A stretch of 64,000 bases of DNA from the NCBI GenBank assembly GCA_023400985.1, contig JAEXEN010000040.1, positions 62,001-126,000 on the forward strand, given 5' to 3'. Each line of letters starts with the position of its first letter. The stretch's first letter is position 1. The notes beneath the pieces are model-generated. The model ran no database searches. It saw only the letters and a list, made by a program, of their open reading frames with translations, and was not told the DNA's origin. The translations under genes and the position numbers were made by a program. Positions 34,199 through 43,108 of the stretch are shown in pieces. This DNA comes from Bacillota bacterium (GTDB taxonomy: Bacteria > Bacillota > Clostridia > Christensenellales > CAG-138).

Positions 34199-35500
34199 AT
34201 GGCAAAGGGATTGAAATTGGCGGTGATCGGCGGAGGGTCCACCTATACGCCGGAACTTATTGAGGGGCTTATCAAAAATTATGAACGCTTCCCGGTAGAA
34301 AAGCTCGTGATGGTGGATATCCCCGAAGGGCAGCATAAGCTCACGGTCGTGGGGGCGCTCGCCAAGCGGATGGTGAAAAGATCCGGGCTTCCCATCCGGG
34401 TGGACCTTACGTTAAATCGCGAGGAAGCGCTCTACGGGGCCGATTTTGTTTCCACGCAGCTTCGCGTGGGGCTTTTAAAGGCGCGCGCGCTGGATGAATC
34501 CATCCCGCTCAAATACGGTATGATCGGGCAGGAGACCACCGGCCCGGGTGGTATGATGAAGGCGCTTCGAACCATTCCGGTGATGCTCGGCATCGCCAAA
34601 GACATGGAGCGGCTCTGCCCCGACGCGTGGCTTTTGAATTTCACCAACCCTTCCGGCATGGTCACGGAGGCGATCAACAAATACGCCGATATCCGGACGG
34701 TCGGATTGTGCAACTCCCCTATCGGGATGGTCAAATGGCTGTGCCGAACGTACGGCGTGGGTGAAAGCCGGGTATACTGCGAATTCGCCGGCATCAACCA
34801 CCTGCACTATGTCACAAAGATCGAAGTGGACGGCGAGGATAAGCTCAGCGAGCTGATCGGCAGGCGCAAGAGCTATGCCGCCAAAAACGTCCCGGAGGGC
34901 GAGTGGAACTTGAACCTTTTGCGCGCGCTCGGGGCCATCCCCTCCTATTACCTCAAGTATTACTATATGAACAGGGAAATGCTTCTCGAGGAGCAGGAGG
35001 ACGCCCGCAGGGAGGGTACCCGCGCGCAGGTGGTGCAGCGTCTCGAAAACGAGCTTCTCGAGCTTTACAGCGACACGAAGCTTGACTTTAAGCCCAAACA
35101 GCTTGAAGAGCGCGGCGGCGCGTACTATTCCGAAGCGGCCGTGCGGCTGATGTGCTCCCTTCATAACGACACCGGGGACATACAGACCGTCAACGTTTCA
35201 AACCACGGCACGCTGGATTTCTTAAGGGATGACGACTGCATCGAGGTGAACTGCCATATCCGAAGCGGCGGTCCTGCGCCCATACCCGTCACAACCGTGC
35301 CCGACGCCGTCAAGGGGCTTATATCCGCGGTCAAAACCTACGAACGGCTGGCGATCGAGGCCGCCGTTACGGGGGACCGCGACCTGGCGCTGCTGGCGCT
35401 TGCGCATCACCCGCTGGTGCCCTCGGTGGACGACGCGGAGCGGATGCTTCATGAGATGCTCGAGGCCAATCGCGAACATCTGCCGCTCTTTTTCCGCTGA
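34199..35500 (+). CDS. Glycoside hydrolase family 4 (6-phospho-beta-glucosidase/diacetylchitobiase-like)
   Basis: A 433-aa NAD- and metal-dependent GH4 enzyme. The NAD fold begins VIGGGSTYTPEL (9-20); metal ligands Cys171 (CNSPIG) and His201 (GINHLH) and the NPSG motif (150-153) are intact. GH4 enzymes cleave by an oxidation-elimination route and many need a 6-phospho sugar. No PTS is present here, so phosphorylation by the adjacent BadF kinase could supply the phospho-substrate. Exact sugar specificity is not readable. AAGGAG precedes the start. Confidence 0.9.
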   Translation: MAKGLKLAVIGGGSTYTPELIEGLIKNYERFPVEKLVMVDIPEGQHKLTVVGALAKRMVKRSGLPIRVDLTLNREEALYGADFVSTQLRVGLLKARALDESIPLKYGMIGQETTGPGGMMKALRTIPVMLGIAKDMERLCPDAWLLNFTNPSGMVTEAINKYADIRTVGLCNSPIGMVKWLCRTYGVGESRVYCEFAGINHLHYVTKIEVDGEDKLSELIGRRKSYAAKNVPEGEWNLNLLRALGAIPSYYLKYYYMNREMLLEEQEDARREGTRAQVVQRLENELLELYSDTKLDFKPKQLEERGGAYYSEAAVRLMCSLHNDTGDIQTVNVSNHGTLDFLRDDDCIEVNCHIRSGGPAPIPVTTVPDAVKGLISAVKTYERLAIEAAVTGDRDLALLALAHHPLVPSVDDAERMLHEMLEANREHLPLFFR

Positions 35501-35519
35501 GCGCTTAGGAGGCATCCCG

Positions 35520-37400
35520 ATGAATTTGAAGTTTCATGACCTTCCCGAAGAGCTGCGCGATGGAATTTCCCGCGTGGCTCCCCTGCTTGATTTATACGAA
35601 ACGCCGGACGGGCTTCCCGTGACGATCGAAAAGCAGGAGAATCCGGGGCTTAAGGTATTCAAAAGCGCCGGACGTGTCCTCATTCGCTATCAAAAAAAGG
35701 CGGAGCTTTTCCGCGCGCTTTCGCTTTTGAAGCAGCATATCGGCGAAGAGGGTTTCAGCCTTTCCGAGACCTCGTGTTTTGACACTAACGGCGTGATGTT
35801 CGACTGCTCGCGCAACGCCGTTCTCACGCCCGCGTGCATCCGGGGTTTTCTTGATAAGATGGCGCTCATGGGCCTGAACTTGGCCATGATGTACACCGAG
35901 GATACCTATACCGTTCCCGAACAGCCTTATTTCGGCTATCTGCGCGGCCGCTACAGCTTTGAAGAATTGCGCGAGCTAGATGATTACGCGGATGCGCTCG
36001 GCATCGAACTGATTCCCTGCATACAGACGCTCTCGCATTTGGAGTGCCCTCTTCGCTGGCCCGCCCTAGAAGAAGTCGCGGATACCAAACGCGACCTTAT
36101 GGTCGGTTCCGAGGAGACCTATACTTTCATTGAGCAGATGATCGTAGCCGCCGCGGCGCCCTATAGGTCAAAACGCATCCACATCGGCATGGACGAGGCC
36201 TGGCAGCTTGGGCTTGGCAGCTATCTCTCGAAAAACGGCTACCGCCCCTGCGCCGAATTGATGGCCGAGCACCTGAAGCGCGTAGCGGGCATCCTGAAAA
36301 AGCACAATCTGCACGCCATGATGTGGAGCGACATGCATTTTTACGCGGCCTCCCCCACGCGCGAGTTGTACGACCCCGCTTGCGAGCTTTCGCCTGAAAC
36401 GCTCGCCGCCGCGCCCAAGGATATCGACCTCGTTTACTGGGATTATTACCGGGAAAATGAGGCGAGCTACGACAGGCTTTTCAACTTGCACTTTATGTTT
36501 GACGCGCCCACCGTTTTTGCGGGCGGTATATGGACGTGGCTTGGGCCGGTCGTGGATTATCGCAAAACTTTAAATACAACGCTCCCCGCCTTAAAGCAGT
36601 GCCGCAAGCACGGCATACGAGAGGTGTTCGCCACCGCATGGGGCGACGACGGAGCCGAGACCAATTTGACCTCTATCCTCTACGGGCTGCAGATATTTGC
36701 CGAGTACGGCTATACGGGATGCTACGACGAAACGGAGGTCGGCAAAAGGTTCAAGGTCTGTTGCGGGGCGGACGCTCAGGCATTTTTAGACCTGTCGCGG
36801 CTGTACGAGCTGCCGGGGCTCTTTTTGCCCTATGAGGGCGTAGCGAACCCCAATAAAAACCTTCTTTACGAGGACCCTCTGCTCCCGCTGTTCGAAGAGG
36901 ATTTTAAGGGCATTCCCGCCGTGGAGCATTACGGGAAGCTTATATCGCTCTACCGGAAATATGCGCAAGAGAACCCGGCCTACACGCAGCTCTTCACCTT
37001 CCACGCGCTGCTCTCGCAGGCGCTCCATGATAAGTGCGTCTGGCGCGACCATGCGGCAAGCTGCGTGCGTGAGCATGATAAGGCGCAGATCGCGCGCATG
37101 CCGGCGCTGGCGGATAAGGCGATCGAATCCGTGGAGGCGCTTCGTCAAGCTTGGTTTGAACTATGGCACAGCACCAATAAGCCCTTCGGCTTCGAGGTGA
37201 TCGACCTGCGTCTGGGCGGCCTTGTCGCGCGGCTCAAAACCGCCCGCAAGCGCTTTACGGATTTAAACCACGGCGTCATTTCGGATATTCCCGAGCTAAG
37301 CACGGAGAAACTCCCCTACCTGAAACAGCCCGACGGCACGTTTGCGATACTCAACCACTGGATGCCGACCGTTACGGTAGGGCATATCGGGATGCGGTAG
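35520..37400 (+). CDS. GH20-family beta-N-acetylhexosaminidase, cytoplasmic
   Basis: A 626-aa enzyme with no signal peptide, starting at ATG 35520 with TAGGAGG 8 bp upstream. The TIM barrel carries the GH20 catalytic pair Asp225-Glu226 in HIGMDEAW, preceded by MGLNLAMMYTEDTY and the PCIQTLSHLECPLRW strand. It resembles the intracellular GH20C type, which trims non-reducing GlcNAc or GalNAc by substrate-assisted catalysis using the 2-acetamido group. It ends the operon and is followed by a terminator. Confidence 0.88.
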   Translation: MNLKFHDLPEELRDGISRVAPLLDLYETPDGLPVTIEKQENPGLKVFKSAGRVLIRYQKKAELFRALSLLKQHIGEEGFSLSETSCFDTNGVMFDCSRNAVLTPACIRGFLDKMALMGLNLAMMYTEDTYTVPEQPYFGYLRGRYSFEELRELDDYADALGIELIPCIQTLSHLECPLRWPALEEVADTKRDLMVGSEETYTFIEQMIVAAAAPYRSKRIHIGMDEAWQLGLGSYLSKNGYRPCAELMAEHLKRVAGILKKHNLHAMMWSDMHFYAASPTRELYDPACELSPETLAAAPKDIDLVYWDYYRENEASYDRLFNLHFMFDAPTVFAGGIWTWLGPVVDYRKTLNTTLPALKQCRKHGIREVFATAWGDDGAETNLTSILYGLQIFAEYGYTGCYDETEVGKRFKVCCGADAQAFLDLSRLYELPGLFLPYEGVANPNKNLLYEDPLLPLFEEDFKGIPAVEHYGKLISLYRKYAQENPAYTQLFTFHALLSQALHDKCVWRDHAASCVREHDKAQIARMPALADKAIESVEALRQAWFELWHSTNKPFGFEVIDLRLGGLVARLKTARKRFTDLNHGVISDIPELSTEKLPYLKQPDGTFAILNHWMPTVTVGHIGMR

Positions 37401-37424
37401 ATCACTCGCCCTTTTTCTCAAGGT

Positions 37425-37463
37425 AAAGGGAGCCGGACCCTTGCGGGTTAGGCTCTCTTTTTC
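37425..37463 (+). terminator. Terminator of the amino-sugar operon, overlapping the convergent gene
   Basis: AAAGGGAGCC (37425-37434) pairs with GGCTCTCTTT (37451-37460, one G-T wobble), with an inner GACCC-TTGC-GGGTT stem and a T-run. The 3' arm lies inside the last codons of the minus-strand lipocalin-like gene. Confidence 0.75.
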
Positions 37464-38452
37464 TTAAACGCCAGCATGGAGTTGATCTTTTTGTTCCTCG
37501 CGCCCGGCAAAAGCTCCACAAAGCAATAGCCGACGCGAATGCCGGCCTTATCGAGAACCTCCGCCAAAAGTTCATAGAAAAATACGTTGAATTGGCCGTC
37601 CGTCACGGGTTTTACCAGGTATTCCCCATCCTTCACGCCGTTTATCTTTACCTTCCAGCCGCAGGAGAACGTATAGTTCGTGTCCGGCTCGACGATAAAA
37701 TCCAAGGGCTCTATTTGGTAATCGGTGAGCCTTTCGTATGCCCCGTCTTCCTTTATGTATGTGCCGTCGGCATACCGGGTTTGCGGGAAGAAAAACAGCA
37801 TGATCTCCTCGTTATCGAAAAAACGGAACGAAAACCACTCCCAGTTGGTCAGGGGGTTGGTGAGTTGATACGTGCCGCCCTGCCTGTCGAACCACGCCTT
37901 GCCCTTTACCTTGTGTTCCTTGCCCTTTAAGGTCAAAATACCGTCCGCAAGCAGATTGGTGAACGAATAATAGTAAGTGGTCTGCTTTAAATCGCCCTGG
38001 ATGCCCATTTGGAGCTTCCCGTCCTCGCAGTTCCAGGCCGGTGCCTTTTGTGCTTGCATATTGAGCTTTAAGGTATAATCCTTCGCGTTTATGGAGACGT
38101 CCATATTCCCCAAAGCGCTTTTTTCGTTTTTCGAGTATTTAACGCTCGCCATATCCCCGAAGGTCGTCTCCTTCGGCGTGGTAGTGATATTCTTCCCGAA
38201 AAACGCCTGCTGCTGGCCGTAATAATGCTTGCTTGCGCCTATATCCGTGACCGACGTCAAAAGCATATGGAATTTAACGCCCATGATCTTGATCTTTGCA
38301 AGCGTATACTGGAAGGCAAACCGGTTCTTTTCCTCATCTTCCAGATAGCCCGTCGCATACCACCATTCGCTGCATTTTTCATGCGTCAAAAATTCCTCTT
38401 CAAAGCTTTTGTGCGGAACGCCCGTACCGCTTGTATATACGATATTCCCCAT
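37448..38452 (-). CDS. Lipocalin-like (AttH/CrtC-type) protein
   Basis: A 334-aa protein with the double lipocalin-like barrel of AttH, CrtC carotenoid hydratases and Svf1: SEWWYATGYLED near the N-terminus, WFDRQGG in the middle, then NWEWFSFRFFDNEEIMLF. No signal peptide. The start ATG 38452 has GGGAGG 8 bp upstream; the open frame extends further but has no good site. It follows an extended SDR by 20 bp, so the pair probably modifies or carries a lipid, sterol or polyene. Enzymatic activity is unproven in most relatives. Confidence 0.82.
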   Translation of the reverse strand: MGNIVYTSGTGVPHKSFEEEFLTHEKCSEWWYATGYLEDEEKNRFAFQYTLAKIKIMGVKFHMLLTSVTDIGASKHYYGQQQAFFGKNITTTPKETTFGDMASVKYSKNEKSALGNMDVSINAKDYTLKLNMQAQKAPAWNCEDGKLQMGIQGDLKQTTYYYSFTNLLADGILTLKGKEHKVKGKAWFDRQGGTYQLTNPLTNWEWFSFRFFDNEEIMLFFFPQTRYADGTYIKEDGAYERLTDYQIEPLDFIVEPDTNYTFSCGWKVKINGVKDGEYLVKPVTDGQFNVFFYELLAEVLDKAGIRVGYCFVELLPGARNKKINSMLAFKKKRA

Positions 38453-38472
38453 TTTACGTTGCCTCCCGTTCT

Positions 38473-39516
38473 TCATGTTTTTGAAGCCGCAGCCTTCGCC
38501 TTTCTGTTTTTGCCGATCTTCCCTTCCCGCTTCAGCCACTCCACCGTATCCGCAACGGTCTCGTTGAGCGTGCGGCATTGAAACCCCAATTCCCTCTCGG
38601 CCTTTTCAGCCGAAAAATCGTTGTTTCTTTCGAGATTATAAACGGTAAAGCGGCTGAACCACGCCGGCCTTTTCGCGAGCTTTCCGTATAGTGTGCCGAG
38701 GCCGGAAAAAGGGCGTACAAGCCGCAGCGGCACGGTGAAAAGGGGCTTTTTAACGCCCGCCTCCGCACATATGGCGTCTATGAGTTGACCGAAGGTATAA
38801 CATCGGCTCGCCATGATATAGGTTTCGCCTTTGCGGCCCCTTTTTGCGCAGGCAATAACCCCGGCGGCCAAGTCCCTTACGTCCACGGAATTGAACGTGC
38901 CGCCCATCGAGACGCGCAGCTTCCCCTCCGCCACCATCATGATGCAGCTTGTGATCATCCCAAAGCCGTAATCGTTAGGCCCGATGATCCCGCTCGGGTA
39001 TATGACGGACGCATCGAGGCCGCTCTCACGCACGGCGTGCAAAACCAGGTCCGTGGCCATCGCCTTGGTTTTGGCGTAATACCCTACGACCCTATCGGGA
39101 TCGTGGCTTTTTACTTCGCGGATACGCTGCCCTTTGGGCAGCTCGGGGATTGCCCCCGTCGAGCTCACATATACAAGCTTTTTCACCTTGTTCTTTAGGC
39201 AATGCTTTACGATGTTCGCCGTGCCGTCCACATTGACGGCGCGCACCTTTTCGTTGGGATTCGGGTCCATCGTCACAATGCCCGCCACATGCAAAACGGT
39301 CAGTTCGGCGCTTTCCGGGTTTGAAAAGAACGCCTCAAGCGCTCCGTCGTCCAAAAGGCCGCCTTCTACGATTTCAACGCCTGACGGTATATCGGCTACG
39401 GCGGCGTCGTTGGGCAGCGTAAGCGCGCGAACCTGCTCGCCGCTTTCGACGAGCTGCCTTAGGATATTTCCGCCCAAAAGGCCGGTGGCCCCCGTAATAA
39501 GAAACAGCTGATCCAT
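38473..39516 (-). CDS. NAD(P)-dependent extended SDR (epimerase/dihydroflavonol-reductase-like)
   Basis: A 347-aa oxidoreductase. The Rossmann motif GATGLLGGNILRQL (8-21), VYVSSTGAIPE and the active-site YYAKTKAMATDLV (Tyr-x3-Lys) identify an extended short-chain dehydrogenase. Relatives reduce or epimerise ketones of sugars, sterols or flavonoids. AAGGTG precedes the ATG. It is divergent from a TetR regulator and presumably repressed by it. Confidence 0.88.
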   Translation of the reverse strand: MDQLFLITGATGLLGGNILRQLVESGEQVRALTLPNDAAVADIPSGVEIVEGGLLDDGALEAFFSNPESAELTVLHVAGIVTMDPNPNEKVRAVNVDGTANIVKHCLKNKVKKLVYVSSTGAIPELPKGQRIREVKSHDPDRVVGYYAKTKAMATDLVLHAVRESGLDASVIYPSGIIGPNDYGFGMITSCIMMVAEGKLRVSMGGTFNSVDVRDLAAGVIACAKRGRKGETYIMASRCYTFGQLIDAICAEAGVKKPLFTVPLRLVRPFSGLGTLYGKLAKRPAWFSRFTVYNLERNNDFSAEKAERELGFQCRTLNETVADTVEWLKREGKIGKNRKAKAAASKT

Positions 39517-39540
39517 CTAAGCACCTTAATCACACCAAGT

Positions 39541-39646
39541 TTATACACTTGTGTAAGTTCTAATTTCATTATATAATGCCGAAAGCGGAAGTCAATCTCC
39601 GGGGCGGCGCTCCGCTTTTCTTACACAAAGCCAAGAAAATGTGTAA
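39541..39646. promoter_or_regulatory. Candidate TetR operators: TTACACA/TGTGTAA half-sites
   Basis: TTACACA (39621-39627) and TGTGTAA (39640-39646) form a perfect inverted pair with a 12-bp spacer. A second cluster, TATACAC-TT-GTGTAAG (39542-39557), shares TGTGTAA (39550-39556). An ATTATATAATG block (about 39567-39578), usable as a -10 in both directions, lies between them. Confidence 0.55.
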
Positions 39647-39666
39647 CAAGGAAATTGGTAAACTCC

Positions 39667-40206
39667 ATGGCGATTCGCACGAAAAAGGCGATATCCGACG
39701 CGTTTTTATCTTTGATCGAGGAGCGCACGTACGAGGACATATCGGTCACGGATATTTGCAAACGCGCCGATATCGTCCGGAAAACCTTTTATAACAATTT
39801 CCGAATAAAAGACGACGTTGTACGCTATTTGATACAGGATATCTTCCGTGAGATGGAATCGAATGTGGATCTTAATCAGATGAGCGTGAAACAAATTCTT
39901 CTGATCTCTTTCCGATTCGTCATGGAAAACCGCGACGCGCTTTTGCTGTTTTATGACCGGGGCCTTATGCGGTTTGCGCATAAGAGCATAACGGCCTATA
40001 TCACAAAGGAGCACATCTTATCCAAAATAAAGGAAGGGTCCATCGATAATCGCGCCTACAAATACATCTCCGCGCAAATTTCCGCAGTGCTCATCAGCGT
40101 TATAGAAACATGGGTAGAAGGCGGCCTTGAAGAGCCGGCCGAATATGTAGCGGAGCTTACCGAATCGCTTATGTATAAACCGGGCGGCGCGGGGGTTTCG
40201 TCTTAG
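39667..40206 (+). CDS. TetR/AcrR-family regulator
   Basis: A 179-aa repressor. The N-terminal HTH (about 3-50) reads AISDAFLSLIEERTYEDISVTDICKRADIVRKTFYNNF (in parts), the canonical TetR domain; the all-helical C-terminal domain (60-170) binds an unknown ligand. ATG 39667 is most plausible, although AAGGA lies rather far (14 bp); TTG 39655 is an alternative. It is divergent from the SDR/lipocalin operon, its likely target. Confidence 0.85.
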   Translation: MAIRTKKAISDAFLSLIEERTYEDISVTDICKRADIVRKTFYNNFRIKDDVVRYLIQDIFREMESNVDLNQMSVKQILLISFRFVMENRDALLLFYDRGLMRFAHKSITAYITKEHILSKIKEGSIDNRAYKYISAQISAVLISVIETWVEGGLEEPAEYVAELTESLMYKPGGAGVSS

Positions 40207-40372
40207 ATATCCGGTATTTCCGCGTCCTTCCGTTTTTATCACAACAAAAAATTCCGCTCTGCAGGATCAAAAAAGCGTCATATTCAGCCGCGCTGATTTG
40301 TCATTATAGTGTAAAAGGTGCAGCCTTTTATTTGTGTTACAAGCAGTTGACGGCAGAAAGGATATTCAGCGT

Positions 40373-41860
40373 ATGAAAAAGCTGATTTGCGGTATTCTCG
40401 TTGTTCTTTTGCTGCTTTGTTCCGCCTGTACGCAGAAGCAGACGTTTGAAAGCGTGCTTGCCGAGGCGAATGCCCTGCACAAGGCGCAAACGGAAATGGT
40501 GCCCGAAGAAAGCATCCGCGATTATATTCCGACACTTCCCGAAACGGAACTGGGCTTTACCGAGGAGGAGCTTGTTTCATTGACGAAGGACATCGGCCAC
40601 AACTTCAACGGTGAAAAGAGAGTCACATTTTCGCAGGCGAAACAGGATGTTGACCTCCTGTTCCGCGTATTTCGCTACTGTTATGGAGCCTTCGAGTATT
40701 TTGGCGGGGATGAGGTCTTCGGGAAAGCGCAGGCCGCCGTCCTTGACGATCTTAACGCTTTGGGGGTCTCGTTTGACGCGAGCGATATGACCACCGTGCT
40801 CCGTAAGCACCTTGCATTCATACAGGACGGGCATTTTTATATAAACACCTCACCGATCCCAGAATTGCAGAGCTATTTCAGCACGAAGGAGCTTATATTC
40901 GAGCAGGATAAGCAAGGCTATTTTTCACAGATAGACGGCGAAAAGCAATACCTGTTATCCATCGACGGCGATACGGAAACGGAAGGCTATATGAAGCTCT
41001 CCATCGGCTCAGACGGCAGGCTTACCTATCGTCTCGGCATGCTTGACGATGCAAACGCCAGGAATAAGGTCGTAAACGTGGCGTTTGAAAAAACCACTGT
41101 GTCGCTGATGCTCGACAATGCCGCCTTTACGCAAACTTACGATCCATTGCCTGCGTATTCGGAAGATTGGGAAGCCGAAGTGCCCGTGGTCGCATGCAGG
41201 GATTATACGCAGGAGGATTCCTTCAGAAGCTTTGTCGGCGCAGCTATTCGGTTACGCGAAGAACCGATGGCAATTCTTGACCTGCGCGGAAACCGGGGCG
41301 GGGATGGAGGTGCGGTTCAGGCATGGTTAAACAACTACGACTACTATGGCATTGCCAAGAATCTATACGGGAAAGGGGCTTTTCAACTAACAACCAGAGC
41401 ATCGAGCTATATTTTTGCATGCAATCTTTCATCTTATTCATACCCTACCGCACACAATGATCCATACGATTATCTTATGCATCTTTATCAGTCCGGCGAA
41501 AACGGGTGCATTCTGCAGAAAGAGGATGCAAAATTAAGCTGGAACAATGCAAAAGGGCTGCTGTTTGTTTTGATGGACAACCACATTGCCTCAGGCGGCG
41601 AATGGCTGCTGGCTGCACTGCGTACAAGAGAGAACGTTATATTTGTCGGCACAAACAGTGCGGGTATGATACTGGGTTCCGGAGGGCAAAACATTGCGCT
41701 TCCGAACTCAAAAATCCATTTCGCCTTTGGAAATTCTCTTTTGCTTAGCTACGACGAGCGCGTATTTCAAGAGGGCCGGGGCTTCCTTCCCGACATATGG
41801 GTGAGCGGCGACGCACTCGAGCGGGTAAATGCGCTGATTGCATATTATAAACTGGCATAG
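40373..41860 (+). CDS. S41-family peptidase-like lipoprotein
   Basis: A 495-aa secreted lipoprotein (lipobox Cys19, LCSAC). The C-terminal half carries S41 peptidase motifs: AILDLRGNRGGDGG and LMDNHIASGGEWLLAALR, where the Ser in ASGGE occupies the nucleophile position. The Lys usual in the following GKxTxG loop is absent (GTNSAGMILGSGG). So it may use another general base, or be a non-proteolytic binding protein. AAAGGAT precedes the ATG. It is monocistronic or reads into the APH-like gene. Confidence 0.8.
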   Translation: MKKLICGILVVLLLLCSACTQKQTFESVLAEANALHKAQTEMVPEESIRDYIPTLPETELGFTEEELVSLTKDIGHNFNGEKRVTFSQAKQDVDLLFRVFRYCYGAFEYFGGDEVFGKAQAAVLDDLNALGVSFDASDMTTVLRKHLAFIQDGHFYINTSPIPELQSYFSTKELIFEQDKQGYFSQIDGEKQYLLSIDGDTETEGYMKLSIGSDGRLTYRLGMLDDANARNKVVNVAFEKTTVSLMLDNAAFTQTYDPLPAYSEDWEAEVPVVACRDYTQEDSFRSFVGAAIRLREEPMAILDLRGNRGGDGGAVQAWLNNYDYYGIAKNLYGKGAFQLTTRASSYIFACNLSSYSYPTAHNDPYDYLMHLYQSGENGCILQKEDAKLSWNNAKGLLFVLMDNHIASGGEWLLAALRTRENVIFVGTNSAGMILGSGGQNIALPNSKIHFAFGNSLLLSYDERVFQEGRGFLPDIWVSGDALERVNALIAYYKLA

Positions 41861-41928
41861 TGCTCCGATTGTGATAGAATATATACATGACTCCGGCTGA
41901 AAGTATTCTTGCAAAGGACGGCGCAACG

Positions 41929-42732
41929 ATGGATGCAAGCTTCTCCCTTATCAACCAGGGAAACACCGCCGAAATTTATGATATGGGCGGCGGGAAAATA
42001 CTGAAGCTGTTTAAAGAAGGCATATCCGCGGAAACCTGCCGGAGGGAATTTGAAAACACGCGCGCTGCCGGGGCGCTTATAAGCAACGTACCCCGGGCGT
42101 TTGAGGAGATCACGTTAAACGGCAGGCCCGGCATCGTGTATGAAAAGGTGACCGGCATAAATATGCTCGATCATATGCTCTCACATATTTGGACGGTACG
42201 CTCGCAGTCCGTAAATTTGGCCGAATACCATGCCGGAATACAAAAGGAAGTCCAGTCTGAAATGCCCTCCGTGAAGGCCAAACTGGAAAGGGACATTTTA
42301 GCCGCAACGCCTTTGACGGCGGAAGAAAAGGGAAAAGTCCTCGCACGGATGCAGGTTTTGCCGGACGGTAACCGGCTATGCCATTTCGATTTTCATCCCG
42401 GGAATATCATTTTTGCCGAAGGCGGGCCGGTCATCATCGATTGGATGACCGCATGCAAGGGTGACCCCGCCGCGGACGCCGCAAGGACCTGCATGATGCT
42501 TAGGTATGGGCTGGTTCCCCGCGCATCCAAACGGCTGCAAGCGGCGGCCCATGCGGTGCAAAGCTATATCTATCGTATTTACAGCAAACAATATTTGAAG
42601 ATCACCGGCATCGAAAAGGCGGATGTTCAAAGGTGGGAGCTGCCCATAGCGGCGGCGCGTCTTCACGAATGGATTTCCGAAGAGGAAAAGACAGCCCTTC
42701 TGAGCTTTATCCGCCGCGAATTAGCCGTATAA
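41929..42732 (+). CDS. Aminoglycoside phosphotransferase (APH)/choline-kinase-fold protein
   Basis: A 267-aa small-molecule kinase. The glycine-rich region LINQGNTAEIYDMGGGKILKLF supplies the nucleotide-binding Lys; the catalytic loop is CHFDFHPGN (His152-x-Asp154...Asn159) and the metal-binding Asp is in VIIDWMTA. ATG 41929 with AAAGGA upstream is preferred over ATG 41887. The natural substrate is unknown; resistance to an aminoglycoside should not be assumed. Confidence 0.82.
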   Translation: MDASFSLINQGNTAEIYDMGGGKILKLFKEGISAETCRREFENTRAAGALISNVPRAFEEITLNGRPGIVYEKVTGINMLDHMLSHIWTVRSQSVNLAEYHAGIQKEVQSEMPSVKAKLERDILAATPLTAEEKGKVLARMQVLPDGNRLCHFDFHPGNIIFAEGGPVIIDWMTACKGDPAADAARTCMMLRYGLVPRASKRLQAAAHAVQSYIYRIYSKQYLKITGIEKADVQRWELPIAAARLHEWISEEEKTALLSFIRRELAV

Positions 42733-42745
42733 GAAAGAGGTGCGC

Positions 42746-43108
42746 ATGAAAAAACACGGTCTCGGTACGAGCTTCGCACATGCTTTCGACGGTATTCTCG
42801 CTGTTTTGAAAAAAGAACGGAGCATGCGCATACACCTCTTGATCGCTTTGCTCGTTGCGGCATGCGGGTTTTTGTTTCGCATAAGCACATCGGAATGGCT
42901 CGTCTGCCTGATTTTCTTCGCCCTCGTCATGGGGGCCGAGGCGGTCAACACCTCGATGGAAGCGATCTGCGACCGCCTCTCTCCCGAGCCGGACCCCAAG
43001 ATCAAGCTCGCCAAGGATGCGGCGGCGGGCGCGGTACTGATATGCGCCGTTATGGCAGCCATCGCGGGCCTCGTGATTTTCCTCCCCAAGGTCATAGCGC
43101 TGTTTTAA
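42746..43108 (+). CDS. dgkA: Diacylglycerol/undecaprenol kinase (DagK family)
   Basis: A 120-aa three-helix membrane kinase. The family signature EAVNTSMEAICDRLSPEPDPKIKLAKDAAAGAVL (in parts, about 62-96) includes the catalytic Glu and the Asp-x2-AAGAVL helix. In Gram-positive bacteria this family phosphorylates undecaprenol for cell-wall lipid carrier recycling. ATG 42746 has AGAGG upstream (GTG 42740 is an alternative). The 3' end overlaps the convergent CPBP gene by 17 bp. Confidence 0.93.
   Translation: MKKHGLGTSFAHAFDGILAVLKKERSMRIHLLIALLVAACGFLFRISTSEWLVCLIFFALVMGAEAVNTSMEAICDRLSPEPDPKIKLAKDAAAGAVLICAVMAAIAGLVIFLPKVIALF

Noticed and set aside
41929..42732. Aminoglycoside resistance gene
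   Set aside because: The fold and kinase motifs fit APH, but most relatives act on other small molecules; no specific resistance family match is visible.
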